DNA of 64,000 nt, taken from positions 248,001 through 312,000 of the forward strand of contig NZ_QUEE01000004.1 of NCBI RefSeq assembly GCF_003477885.1, given 5' to 3'. Source of the stretch: Lachnotalea sp. AF33-28 (GTDB lineage: Bacteria; Bacillota; Clostridia; Lachnospirales; Lachnospiraceae). The notes below the pieces were generated by a model. The model did no database searches. It saw only the letters and a program-made list of their open reading frames with translations, and was not told the DNA's origin. Positions 25,891-34,972 of the stretch are shown here, piece by piece. The position numbers were made by a program, and so were the translations under genes. Position 1 is the first letter of the stretch. Each line of letters opens with the position of its first letter.

Positions 25891-26058
25891 TATGGGCACA
25901 GCGCAGTTTCGCTATTAATTGATATGGGCTTTTCCACAACTGCCATTGCTGACAGGGGAGGTCATGAAAGCATCGACATCACCTATAACTACGCATACCT
26001 GTTTCCATCCAAGCAGACGGAGATGGCAGAAAAGCTGAATATGGAAAGGGGCAATTGA
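25891..26058 (+). pseudogene. Tyrosine integrase C-terminal stump 2
   Basis: The plus-strand frame reads HSAVSLLIDMGFSTTAIADR, then GHESIDITYNYAYLFPSK, ending at TGA 26056. This is the C-terminus of a second, different tyrosine recombinase in which the usual MGHE has become GGHE. Upstream sequence is not integrase. It shows that at least two elements have been at this site. Confidence 0.75.
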
Positions 26059-26060
26059 TT

Positions 26061-26393
26061 ATGTCACTGAAAAATCGAGATGAACACAACCGCTGGAGAA
26101 ACAAAACTGTGGCTTTCCGGGTATCGCCGGAGGAGGACGCGCAAATTGAAATTGCCTTGAAGCTCACAGGCTTGACCAAGCAGGATTATATCATTCGCCG
26201 CCTGTTATGTAAGGATGTGGTGGTACAGGAGAATCCGAGAGTATATAAGGCGCTGCGCGATCAGCTTGCTGCTGTGCTGGCTGAGCTACGGCGTATTGAG
26301 GTCGGCGGCATGGATGATGAATTGCTGGACACGATTCAAACGCTGGCAGAAATTATGGATGGGATGAAGGAGGACGGTGCCTATGATGATTGA
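26061..26393 (+). CDS. MobC-like mobilisation (relaxosome) protein
   Basis: 110 residues from ATG 26061. It starts with a ribbon-helix-helix-like segment (VAFRVSPEEDAQIEIALKL, then TKQDYIIRRLL) as in small relaxosome accessory proteins of conjugative and mobilisable elements. It follows integrase stump 2 by two bases. No relaxase is present, so it is a leftover of a larger element. Confidence 0.6.
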   Translation: MSLKNRDEHNRWRNKTVAFRVSPEEDAQIEIALKLTGLTKQDYIIRRLLCKDVVVQENPRVYKALRDQLAAVLAELRRIEVGGMDDELLDTIQTLAEIMDGMKEDGAYDD

Positions 26394-26538
26394 AGCAAAC
26401 GAAAAGACTGCCCTTGTACCATCTGTTGGCGCAGATGAAAGGCAGTCGATTCAAACAAATTCTGAAAACAGTATACCCACTTCTGAGCAGGAAATCAATG
26501 ACCAGATTGAAAATTCCGAAGAAAGTCTGGAAGCCTGA
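26383..26538 (+). pseudogene. Short acidic reading frame, probably 5' remnant of an element gene
   Basis: 51 residues (MMIEANEKTALVPSVG...), overlapping the mobilisation gene by 11 bases. It ends just before the insertion element. It is acidic, hydrophilic and Ser/Glu-rich and looks like the start of a longer element-borne gene cut off here. I do not recognise a domain. Confidence 0.45.
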
Positions 26539-26542
26539 AGTG

Positions 26543-28257
26543 AAAAGTTATTTAGCTGAAGTGAAAAGTTTATTTCCACTTTGAAAAGGAATGAAAAATA
26601 AGTGGCATTTACTCTTACAAAATAGGAGTAGATGCCATTTTTCTATTCCAACAGGTAGCAATAAATGTTACACTTTATCTATCAGAGGAAGCTGTCATCA
26701 GAATTGATGCATATTTTTGAGTATACGAAAAGAGCGGACTTTAGGCGAACGTTTGTGCGATGCAGGACTAAATTCCACTTGAAAACGGTATTATGCAGTT
26801 CATCCTGACAGCCATCTGTGAAGTTTTATTTTTTGAGAAGGTAAGGTCTTAACACGACCTTATCTTTCTCAATTTTATGGATTCCGAAAGCCTCAAGCTT
26901 TTCATATAAATCATGGTACATAAAGTCAGCAAGATCAAGCGGACTCCTGCCGCCAAGTTTTTCTACAGGAGCGGAATCAACGTGGCTGATGACAAGATTA
27001 AGCGCATTCTGGTCAACAAGGCCCAGAGACCGTAAATCAGTTCCTTTTGGCAAAATGTATCTGAGCTGGATGTGGTTGTTTTCAAGAGAGCCTTTCTGAC
27101 CGGACTGCATGGGATCACAATAAAAGACACGGGTGCGTCTTGTGCCATCCGAACTCATTTCCATGGCATCCGCAGCGGTGAACTCAGAGCCTCTGTCAGT
27201 CAGAAGGACATGTACGTATTTCCGGAATAATTCTGTACCAAGAACGGCTTCCAGTAAGTCAACGCCCTTTTTCATGGAATCCGCGGTTTTGGAAGTATGT
27301 AGGACAGCAAAGAGCACTCCGGTATTTACAAATTTAAAAGTCTGAATGAATGGACCATTGGTTTCATCATTATAGACAGTATCCATCTGGGTCACAAAAA
27401 CGTCAGGATTTTGAGCAAGGTAATCTTTGTAATCCTTATAAGTGCGCCCAAGAAGATATTTGCGGTCAACACGTTTTTTGTATTTGAGAGATTTCTTTTT
27501 AGAAATCTTTCTGGAGATCTGTCTTCGCAGATCCAAGACTGTGATACCGGCTATTTCATGAAAGACATCGTTCTCAATGTAATTGTAGAGTGTCTTTTCA
27601 GAAATGTTGAGATCCGGATGATCCGACAAAATCTGGAAAGGAGACAGCCCCTGCTTTAGCAGAGGGGAAATGATTTCAGCCATTGCTTTGGCCTGTGAAA
27701 CAGTCAGATTGACCCCCTGCCTGGAATCGGTAAGAGTGAAGCGGTAATCATGCTGGGCGTCTTCCGGAGAGTACTGATACTTGTTAAAACGTCATTTAGA
27801 CCAGCTGGGGCAACCGTTACAGGCGCCGGGGGTCCGGTCTCTTCTGGAACATTTAAAAGGAACATACTCAGGGCAATTGCAGAGAGCATTTTCTGCCAAA
27901 GACACATTTACGGTAATTGTTACACTCCAGAGGCATGTTGCATTTGTGTGTCAGGGACCGGTGGAGACGAATTTCCTTACCAACGGTAGATTTATCTTTC
28001 CCAATCGTCCCAGCGATGGCGGTTTTGGAAGACCCATTGGTAATGCTGGCAAGAATGATATGTCTTTCCTGTAAGGTCAAATGGGAAAAAGAATTGGATT
28101 CACTCATAAAGATACCTGCCTTTCCAATGGCTGCCAGGTATCTAAAGTGTAATACTAAATGCCACATTCAGGGAAGTGGAAATAGGTGTAAGACTAAAAT
28201 CCACTTTGCCCCCTTCAAAGTGGAAATAAACTTTTCACTTCAGGAAAAAGTTATTTA
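26543..28257 (-). mobile_element. Defective IS30-type insertion element with flanking 12-bp repeats
   Basis: Perfect 30-bp inverted ends at 26556-26585 and 28214-28243. AAAAGTTATTTA lies outside on both sides (26543-26554 and 28246-28257), a likely 12-bp target duplication. A second inner inverted repeat, GTGGCATTTA/TAAATGCCAC, is at 26602-26611 and 28157-28166. At about 1.69 kb it is longer than most IS30 elements, with long non-coding ends of about 240 and 135 bp. The transposase is broken. Confidence 0.75.
26826..28107 (-). pseudogene. IS30-family transposase, frameshift plus nonsense
   Basis: It begins at 28107 (MSESNSFSHLTLQERHII, helix-turn-helix with TAIAGTIGKDKSTVGKEI). It loses frame near 27872-27882, continues as CPEYVPFKC...GACNGCPSWSK, and meets TGA at 27792-27794, where relatives have a Cys codon. 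It then runs intact from 27683 through the DDE domain (FVTQMDTVY, LLTDRGSEFT, KGSLENNHIQLRYILPKGTD) to 26826. The two lesions rule out a full-length product. Confidence 0.85.
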
Positions 28258-28279
28258 TTGAACATGACAAAAAAAATTC

Positions 28280-28308
28280 TTGACTTTTGCAGTGGGTTTG
28301 TATATAAT
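28280..28308 (+). promoter_or_regulatory. Promoter of the type I restriction operon
   Basis: TTGACT at 28280-28285, a 17-bp spacer, TATAAT at 28303-28308. It lies just outside the insertion element. Confidence 0.75.
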
Positions 28309-28362
28309 GTGGTTGAGATTTTCCAATGGATATTTTTGCAATGCTAAAGTTATTTTTTGCTC

Positions 28363-28980
28363 ATGACAAAGGAGATGGCGAGACTGAAACTCGGAGATGT
28401 TGCTTCTGTTCGGAGCGGTCTGGTATTATCGCGGAAGCTTTCAAAAATGCCTACGAAATATCGATATAAACTTATTAATTTACGATCGATTAATCAAGTT
28501 GGATATATTGAAACTGAGAATGTCGATTTATATGATGCAATAGAACCGCTGAGTTCTGAGTATCTGACACATACAGGAGATGTTGTAATCCGTCTGACCG
28601 CACCATACACTGCCGTGTTGATTGATGACACTACATCGGGAATGGTAATTTCATCGAACATGGTTGTGATTCGTACGGATGCAAGCCGGATTTTGCCTGA
28701 GTACCTATACTGGCTTTTGAATACGCCTAAAGTAAAACGCCAGATATATGAAAACACTTCGAGCAACATGCTTGGCGCTGTCAAACCACGGTATTTTGCT
28801 GATTTTGAAGTGAGCCTTCTATCAATAGGAAACCAGAAGAAAATTGCGGAGTTGAACCTGTTGGCACATCGAGAATATCAGCTTCTAAATAAGCTGGCGT
28901 TAGAAAAAGAAAAGTACTATTTCAATATGATTAATGAGATACAAAAACAGATGAGAAGGGGTATTGACCATGACGACTAA
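28363..28980 (+). CDS. hsdS: Half-size type I specificity subunit (HsdS-like)
   Basis: 205 residues with a single target-recognition domain (LGDVASVRSGLVLSRK, then FEVSLLSIGNQKKIAEL) and one C-terminal helix. This is half of a normal HsdS. Such proteins can dimerise to recognise a symmetrical site, or modify the specificity of a full S subunit. The start is uncertain: ATG 28363 (or TTG 28357) has no clear ribosome site, and ATG 28375 has one too close. It overlaps hsdM. Confidence 0.75.
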   Translation: MTKEMARLKLGDVASVRSGLVLSRKLSKMPTKYRYKLINLRSINQVGYIETENVDLYDAIEPLSSEYLTHTGDVVIRLTAPYTAVLIDDTTSGMVISSNMVVIRTDASRILPEYLYWLLNTPKVKRQIYENTSSNMLGAVKPRYFADFEVSLLSIGNQKKIAELNLLAHREYQLLNKLALEKEKYYFNMINEIQKQMRRGIDHDD

Positions 28981-30505
28981 AAGTGACATTGAGCGCGTTC
29001 TCTGGAGCGCCTGCGACAGCTTCCGAGGAAAAATTGACAGCTCTCGCTATAAGGACTATATCCTTTCTATGCTTTTCGTAAAATATTTAAGCGATGTTTC
29101 CAAGGAAAAGCACGACGAATACATGAAGCAGTACGAAGGTGATGAACGCCGCGTAGCACGGGCTATGAGCCGTGAGCGTTTTACCCTGGACGAAGATTCC
29201 ACGTTTGACTATCTGTATAAAAACCGAAACGATTCCGAGATCGGTCAAAAAATCAATGTTGCGCTCTCCCACATTGAGGAACACAACAGTGGCAAGCTCC
29301 GAAACGTATTCCGTGCTATTGACTTTAACTCTCAGGTGGACTTCGGCGACGTAAAGGAAAAGAACGCGACTTTGCGTAATCTGCTGGAGGATTTCAGTGG
29401 CATTGACCTTCGTCCCGGTCAGCTTGGTTCTGCCGATATCATCGGCGATGCCTATGAATATATGATCGCAAACTTTGCCTCAGATGCAGGTAAAAAAGGT
29501 GGCGAATTTTTTACACCCAGTCAGGTTTCCGAGCTGGTGGCCTCCCTTGTAAAGCCAAGGGAGAATGATCGTATATATGACCCCACCTGCGGAAGTGGCG
29601 GTCTTCTGCTCAAGGCCTATAAAAAGGTATCCAGCGGTAAGGTGGCAATCTACGGTCAGGAATTGAACGCTCAGACCTGGGCGCTCTGCACCATGAATAT
29701 GTTTCTTCACGGTGTTGACGATGCCCGCATCTGGCAGGGCGATACACTGGCGAACCCGCAGAACATTGAAGATGACAAACTCATGAAGTTCCAGTGTGTT
29801 GTTGCGAATCCTCCGTTCAGCCTGGATAAATGGGACAGTGGATTTCTATCCAATACGCCGGTGGATGCCAAGGGGAAAAGACAGGAAAAAATGACAGCTT
29901 CCCTTGACCCATGGAAGCGTTTTGACTGGGGTGTGCCGCCGTCCTCCAAAGGCGACTATGCGTTTGTACTTCATATGCTGGCAAGCCTTGATGCTGAGAA
30001 TGGACGTATGGCGATCGTTCTGCCACATGGTGTGCTGTTCCGTGGTGCCAGCGAGGGAAAAATTCGCAGGCAAATCGTAGAATTCAATCTGCTTGATGCA
30101 GTCATCGGTCTGCCGGCAAACCTGTTCTATGGTACCGGTATTCCTGCCTGCATTCTGGTGTTTAAGAAAAACCGCACCCGCCGGGATGTGCTGTTCATCG
30201 ACGCTTCCGGCGATGGAAACTATGAAAAAGGCAAGAACCAGAATATCCTGCGCGATGAGGATATAGCTAAAATTGTCGGCACCTACGATGCACGCCAGAG
30301 CGTTGACAAGTATGCATATGTTGCGTCCTTCGATGAAATCAAGGAGAATGATTTCAACCTGAATATTCCCCGCTATGTGGATACCTTTGAGGAAGAAGAA
30401 CTGGTGGATATTGATGAAGTGAAGCAGAATATTGCCAGCATTGAGGCTGAATTAGCCGAGGTGCAGGCACAGATGAAGAAGTATCTGGAAGAGTTTGGCT
30501 TATAA
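28970..30505 (+). CDS. hsdM: Type I restriction-modification methyltransferase HsdM
   Basis: 511 residues from ATG 28970 (GAGAAGGGG upstream). It has the N-terminal helical HsdM domain, SAM-binding motif I in DPTCGSGGLL, and catalytic motif IV NPPFS (an N6-adenine methyltransferase). It has a C-terminal coiled segment (IEAELAEVQAQMKKYLEEF). It methylates host DNA at the site chosen by HsdS and forms the restriction complex with HsdR. Its base composition is lower in GC than the flanking chromosome. Confidence 0.95.
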   Translation: MTTKSDIERVLWSACDSFRGKIDSSRYKDYILSMLFVKYLSDVSKEKHDEYMKQYEGDERRVARAMSRERFTLDEDSTFDYLYKNRNDSEIGQKINVALSHIEEHNSGKLRNVFRAIDFNSQVDFGDVKEKNATLRNLLEDFSGIDLRPGQLGSADIIGDAYEYMIANFASDAGKKGGEFFTPSQVSELVASLVKPRENDRIYDPTCGSGGLLLKAYKKVSSGKVAIYGQELNAQTWALCTMNMFLHGVDDARIWQGDTLANPQNIEDDKLMKFQCVVANPPFSLDKWDSGFLSNTPVDAKGKRQEKMTASLDPWKRFDWGVPPSSKGDYAFVLHMLASLDAENGRMAIVLPHGVLFRGASEGKIRRQIVEFNLLDAVIGLPANLFYGTGIPACILVFKKNRTRRDVLFIDASGDGNYEKGKNQNILRDEDIAKIVGTYDARQSVDKYAYVASFDEIKENDFNLNIPRYVDTFEEEELVDIDEVKQNIASIEAELAEVQAQMKKYLEEFGL

Positions 30506-30520
30506 TGAAAAGAGGTTTTT

Positions 30521-31423
30521 ATGAGTATTATTAAATCGTTTTCTGTTGGTGACGGAGATATGTTCTACATCGACCATAATAGTGATAATTTTTCTATTAT
30601 TGATTGCTATATGGACGACTACAACAAAAAAGAAATCACATCGGAACTTAAAAGTAAGAGTGACAACAAAGGTATCACCCGCTTTATTTCGACACATCCT
30701 GACGAGGATCATTTGCAGGGACTGAAATACTTAGATGGTCAGATGGGAATTGTTAATTTCTACTGCGTTAAAAATGAAGCAACCAAGGACGATGAAACCG
30801 ATGACTTTAAGCACTACTGCGCCCTGAGAGATGGAGAACATGCGTATTATGTCAGCAAAGGGTGCTCGCGGAAGTGGATGAATATTGGCGATGAAGAGCG
30901 GGGATGCGCAGGAATCAATTTCAAATGGCCTATCATTACAAATTCAGAGTTTAAGGAAGCGCTTTCTGCCGTCACGGAGGGAACGGGATTTAATAATATT
31001 TCGCCTATCTTTACCTACTCTGTTGAAAACGGTATTGTGGTTATGTGGATGGGTGACATGGAGCATGACTTTCTCGAGAAAATCAAAGATCAAGTAGACT
31101 GGACCAAAGTGGATGTGCTGTTTGCACCGCACCACGGTCGAGAGTCTGGAAAAGTGCCCGATGACATCCTCAAAAAAATTGATCCTCATGTTATCGTGAT
31201 TGGCGAAGCACCCTCCAAGTACCTGAACTACTACTCTGGATATAACACGATTACGCAAAATAGCGCTGGTGACATCGTGTTTGACTGTAGCGGAGATAAA
31301 GTTCATGTGTATGTTTCCAAAGCTGACTACGGATATGATACCTCGTTCCTCAGTGACGAAGGCGCAAAAAATAGTGTCCTCGGAAACTATCTTGGTTCTT
31401 TCATGCCGAAAGGAGCAGTGTGA
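30521..31423 (+). CDS. Metallo-beta-lactamase-fold hydrolase embedded in the R-M operon
   Basis: 300 residues. STHPDEDHLQG (His59, Asp61, Asp63, His64) is the MBL metal motif. WMGDMEHD and FAPHHGRESG supply later ligands, as in the ComEC/Rec2-like branch. It has no signal peptide. It starts 15 bp after hsdM and its stop overlaps the start of a membrane protein gene (TGATG), so the two are likely a working pair. Hydrolase plus small membrane protein pairs are known among phage-defence genes. The exact family match is not established here. Confidence 0.75.
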   Translation: MSIIKSFSVGDGDMFYIDHNSDNFSIIDCYMDDYNKKEITSELKSKSDNKGITRFISTHPDEDHLQGLKYLDGQMGIVNFYCVKNEATKDDETDDFKHYCALRDGEHAYYVSKGCSRKWMNIGDEERGCAGINFKWPIITNSEFKEALSAVTEGTGFNNISPIFTYSVENGIVVMWMGDMEHDFLEKIKDQVDWTKVDVLFAPHHGRESGKVPDDILKKIDPHVIVIGEAPSKYLNYYSGYNTITQNSAGDIVFDCSGDKVHVYVSKADYGYDTSFLSDEGAKNSVLGNYLGSFMPKGAV

Positions 31424-31953
31424 TGGAGATTAAAGTACCCTTTTATAATATTTTGAATATGTTACTGACTGGCCTGATTTTCATTGGTGGATGTGTAATT
31501 ATTTATCCGGATCAGACTTTAACGGTGCTTAATAATGAAATCGTCAAGAACATTGGGACAGGACCGGAGATAGTGATAACTGTATGTGCGTTTGCCGCAA
31601 CGTATGAAATTGGCTTGATTATCAATCGGACTGGTTCCGTTGTTGTTGAGCCGTTTCTCAAATGGGTTAAGCTAATTTCCTTTAACGACAACTATGTTTT
31701 GTTCAACCAGAAGAAAAAGCAGTATCCCATTATGAGTACGTTTTCCAGAGAGTACGCTCTGTCACGTACAGGAATTGTGCTCTTCTTGGTGATGTTTGCC
31801 ATGTCTATTAGTGCTACAAAACAACGGTTGGCTATTGCTTTTGCCGCAATAGCAGTAGTCTATTATCTTTCCTGTAGAAAGCACGCAGCCAAAATTGTGG
31901 CGCTTATGCAAGATGATAAAACCACCGAAGAGAAGAGCGGTGAGCAAAAATGA
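31423..31953 (+). CDS. Four-span membrane protein paired with the MBL protein
   Basis: 176 residues. Hydrophobic segments lie at about 10-30, 47-68, 115-132 and 136-153. A polar loop with FNDNYVLFNQKKKQYP sits in the middle and a charged tail at the end. I do not recognise the family. It overlaps both neighbours (TGATG with the hydrolase, ATGA with hsdS), which argues for co-translation. It may be the membrane effector or anchor of the hydrolase. Confidence 0.65.
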   Translation: MEIKVPFYNILNMLLTGLIFIGGCVIIYPDQTLTVLNNEIVKNIGTGPEIVITVCAFAATYEIGLIINRTGSVVVEPFLKWVKLISFNDNYVLFNQKKKQYPIMSTFSREYALSRTGIVLFLVMFAMSISATKQRLAIAFAAIAVVYYLSCRKHAAKIVALMQDDKTTEEKSGEQK

Positions 31954-33158
31954 CGGCAAAAGTCAAAACACGAATTGAGCAGCTCCGGCACGGAAACGTG
32001 CCGGAGGGCTATAAAAGAACAAAAACAGGAATTGTCCCCGATGATTGGACTGAAGTCAGCCTTGGAGATGTCTATACTGAGCGCAAGGAACCAGGAAATG
32101 AGAACCTTCCTCTCCTGATGGTGTCGATTCATTCCGGTGTTTCTGATGGAGAGGTCGATGAAGAGGATCTGCCCAAAAAGGTAAAGCGGATCGAGGATAA
32201 AACTCAGTACAAGCGGGCTGCGACCGGGGATCTGGTTTTTAATATGATGCGAGCGTGGCAGGGAGCTATTGGTACCGTTCGGACTGAGGGAATGGTCAGC
32301 CCTGCGTATATTGTTGCAGAGCCAAATGATATGGTTGACCCTATGTTCATGGATTATTACATGAAAACAAATCGGATGGTACACACCATTCATCGGCAGT
32401 CGTATGGTGTAACCGATTTTAGACTACGTTTATATTGGTATTCATTTACCCCTATTCGAGTTGCTCTGCCGCCAGTGAAAGATCAGCAGAAAATTGCCAG
32501 CATCCTTTCCACTCAGGAGAAGGTAATTGAGTTAAAAGAGCAGTTGCTCGTAGAAAAACAACGTCAGAAAAAATATCTGATGCAGAAACTCCTGACTGGC
32601 AAAAAACGTTTGTTGGAATTCAATGACAAATGGAAAAAGTGTAGAATCAGTGATGTTAGTTTGTATAAAACATCATCTCAAACGGCAGGAGCACTTGAAA
32701 ATTACACGGGCCAGAATACATATCCTGTTTATGATGCAAATAGCATCTGTGCATATGTCGATTTTTACGAACACAGCAAAGAATATATTTCGATAGTAAA
32801 AGATGGCGCTGGAGCTGGAAGAGTTCGCCAATGCCAAGCGTATTCTTCAACAATTGGAACCATAGGATGCATTTTCCCAAAGGAAACAGTGCATATTGCT
32901 TTTTTGTATTACATTATGTGTAACATCGATTTTTCAAAATATTCAAGCGGATCGACAATACCACATGTTTATTTCAAAGATTATGGTACAGAAAAAATTT
33001 GTTTACCGACATTAGAAGAGCAATCTGCCATTGCGGCTGTTCTCTCTGCTGCTGACCATGAGATCGAACTACTGCAAAAAGATATTGAGGCAGAGGAGAA
33101 AAAGAAGAAGTCCCTGATGCAGCTTCTGCTGACAGGCATTGTGAGGGTTAACGCGTGA
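31950..33158 (+). CDS. hsdS: Type I specificity subunit HsdS (full length)
   Basis: 402 residues with two target-recognition domains (about 20-180 and 215-360). Each is followed by a conserved helix (PVKDQQKIASILSTQEKVIEL and LEEQSAIAAVLSAADHEIELL). It determines the bipartite DNA site for the HsdM and HsdR encoded on either side. It begins inside the previous gene (ATGA) and ends over the next (GTGA). Confidence 0.93.
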   Translation: MTAKVKTRIEQLRHGNVPEGYKRTKTGIVPDDWTEVSLGDVYTERKEPGNENLPLLMVSIHSGVSDGEVDEEDLPKKVKRIEDKTQYKRAATGDLVFNMMRAWQGAIGTVRTEGMVSPAYIVAEPNDMVDPMFMDYYMKTNRMVHTIHRQSYGVTDFRLRLYWYSFTPIRVALPPVKDQQKIASILSTQEKVIELKEQLLVEKQRQKKYLMQKLLTGKKRLLEFNDKWKKCRISDVSLYKTSSQTAGALENYTGQNTYPVYDANSICAYVDFYEHSKEYISIVKDGAGAGRVRQCQAYSSTIGTIGCIFPKETVHIAFLYYIMCNIDFSKYSSGSTIPHVYFKDYGTEKICLPTLEEQSAIAAVLSAADHEIELLQKDIEAEEKKKKSLMQLLLTGIVRVNA

Positions 33159-33688
33159 AACATTTTTTCCTCAATCACTTCGACACCATTCTGATGGTTT
33201 TCATTACGATATTAGGTTTCATAATTACCTATTTCATGACTCGAAAGAATTTTCGGGATGAAGTCAAAAAGGGTAAAATTACGCTTAATGCGGAAGCAAT
33301 AAAATCATTGCCCTATGAGATTTGCCAAATGATGAATCGGATGCTTCCTAAAGGAAAGCAGAAACTGCTATCAGTAGATGAGTATTCTGAAATACTATCT
33401 AAGGTGCTCTCGTATGGAAGTAAAGACACTGTTGCAATTGCAATACATATGCAACAGTTATCATATTCTAATGCTGATGGAACAAATGCAGAAACAGGAT
33501 GGGAAATGATATCTTCTTACTCTTTGCTTATTACTCAAATTAAATATGATCTGACATCAGAGATAATATCGCCAGAAAGTTGGTTTTACCTAAAGATATC
33601 TGATTACAAAAAACTACAACCACAAATAAAAGCTACTATCAATAAAGTTGTAAATCAATTGCGATTGAACAAAGAATTCCATGTGTAG
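33155..33688 (+). CDS. Single-span membrane protein in the R-M operon
   Basis: 177 residues with a GTG start overlapping the hsdS stop. One N-terminal membrane helix (DTILMVFITILGFIITYFM, about 10-28) is followed by a soluble, mostly helical domain. No known domain is recognised. Translational coupling places it in the restriction operon. Confidence 0.6.
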   Translation: MKHFFLNHFDTILMVFITILGFIITYFMTRKNFRDEVKKGKITLNAEAIKSLPYEICQMMNRMLPKGKQKLLSVDEYSEILSKVLSYGSKDTVAIAIHMQQLSYSNADGTNAETGWEMISSYSLLITQIKYDLTSEIISPESWFYLKISDYKKLQPQIKATINKVVNQLRLNKEFHV

Positions 33689-33701
33689 GAGGTGAGACAC
33701 A

Positions 33702-33881
33702 ATGGCAACGAATCCCCCAAGTGGTGATGGCCACAGAAATGGCGCAGTCAAGGGCAGAACGCAGAGTTTCAATCCCAAAACAGGACTCTACACAAAGCGT
33801 GATACCAAAACCGGACGGTTCATGGATGTAAAGATGACCGGCGGCAAGTTTAAGGGTGTCACCAAGGAGAAACAAGACTAA
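33702..33881 (+). CDS. Small basic protein of R-M islands
   Basis: 59 residues (MATNPPSGDGHRNGAVKGRT...FNPKTGLYTKRDTKTGRFMDVK), Gly/Lys-rich with little hydrophobic core. AGGAGGTGAG precedes it at good distance. From memory, similar tiny proteins occur beside hsdR in other restriction islands. The function is unknown, possibly nucleic-acid binding. Confidence 0.65.
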   Translation: MATNPPSGDGHRNGAVKGRTQSFNPKTGLYTKRDTKTGRFMDVKMTGGKFKGVTKEKQD

Positions 33882-33894
33882 GCACAGGAAGCGA

Positions 33895-33911
33895 GGCGGG
33901 ATTTTCCCGCC
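33895..33911 (+). other. Short GC hairpin inside the R-M operon
   Basis: GGCGGGA-TTT-TCCCGCC. There is no U run. It may be an RNA processing or stability element between the small gene and the HAD gene. Confidence 0.4.
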
Positions 33912-33954
33912 CCGATATTCCGGCTTTTATATAGCGCCGTGAAAGGAGGCACTT

Positions 33955-34959
33955 ATGTACGAAAAAGCAATTGAAGAAATCCGAGCCCAAAAGCCCAGAA
34001 TGGCAATCTGTTATGATTTTGATAAAACGCTTTCACCTGATGATATGCAGGCATTCACGCTGATTCCCTCGTTTGGAATTGATAAGGATGATTTCTGGAA
34101 GGATTCCAACAAACGAGCGGTGGACAACCTGATGGACAACAATCTTGCGTGGATGTATGAGCTAATTCGATATTCAAAATTTAAGGGTAAATCGCTGCGC
34201 CGCGAATACTTTCATGAAGCGGGGACACATGTGCCTCTTTATAAAGGCGTTGAGACATGGTTCGACCGTATGAACAAATATGCTGACAGCAAAGGAATCG
34301 TACTGGAGCATTACATTATTTCATCCGGCTTGAAGGAAATCATTGAGGGTAGCAAGATCGCCTCTAAGTTTAAGAGAATTTACGCATCTTCCTATATGTA
34401 TGACCCTGATGGCATAGCGGTCTGGGCCACGCAGGCAATTAACTACACGAACAAAACGCAATATATCTTTAGAATTGCCAAAGGCATTTTTGAAGAGTAT
34501 GACGAGCGTGTAAATGACAGTATGCCGGAAAACCAGCTTTATGTTCCTTATGAAAACATCGTTTATGTTGGCGATAGTGCTACCGACATTCCCTGTATGC
34601 GTTTGGTGAAAAGCAAGGGTGGATACGCAATTGGGGTGTTTGATCCGCAAAAAGACAACCGAAAAAAGGTGTATCAGCTTTTCAACGATGGCCGAATTAA
34701 CTTCTATGCTCCGGCAGATTACTCTGCCCGAAGCAGTATGTCTCAATACATGAAGCAGATCATTGATGAGATTTCGGCTCGAGAGGCAATTAAGACTGAG
34801 CAAGCGGTGATGAACATACCTGCAAGCGCATACAAAATGTTTACTGATACACAGAAAATGATCGGACTGGTTCCCGAAAAATTGCCTGCAAGGGAAAAGA
34901 AAAAGCTGGATGAAGGTCTTGAGGAACTCAAAGGCTTGATTGAAGGCAATATTGACTAA
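33955..34959 (+). CDS. HAD-family phosphatase embedded in the R-M operon
   Basis: 334 residues. CYDFDKTLS is HAD motif I with the two aspartates, IISSGLKEII carries motif II, and YVGDSATDIPCM is motif IV. The C-terminal about 80 residues are helical and outside the HAD core. The substrate is unknown. Its place between hsdS and hsdR suggests a defence-related or regulatory nucleotide phosphatase role. Start ATG 33955 has GAAAGGAGG upstream. Confidence 0.78.
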   Translation: MYEKAIEEIRAQKPRMAICYDFDKTLSPDDMQAFTLIPSFGIDKDDFWKDSNKRAVDNLMDNNLAWMYELIRYSKFKGKSLRREYFHEAGTHVPLYKGVETWFDRMNKYADSKGIVLEHYIISSGLKEIIEGSKIASKFKRIYASSYMYDPDGIAVWATQAINYTNKTQYIFRIAKGIFEEYDERVNDSMPENQLYVPYENIVYVGDSATDIPCMRLVKSKGGYAIGVFDPQKDNRKKVYQLFNDGRINFYAPADYSARSSMSQYMKQIIDEISAREAIKTEQAVMNIPASAYKMFTDTQKMIGLVPEKLPAREKKKLDEGLEELKGLIEGNID

Positions 34960-34972
34960 GGTTGTGAGAAAT

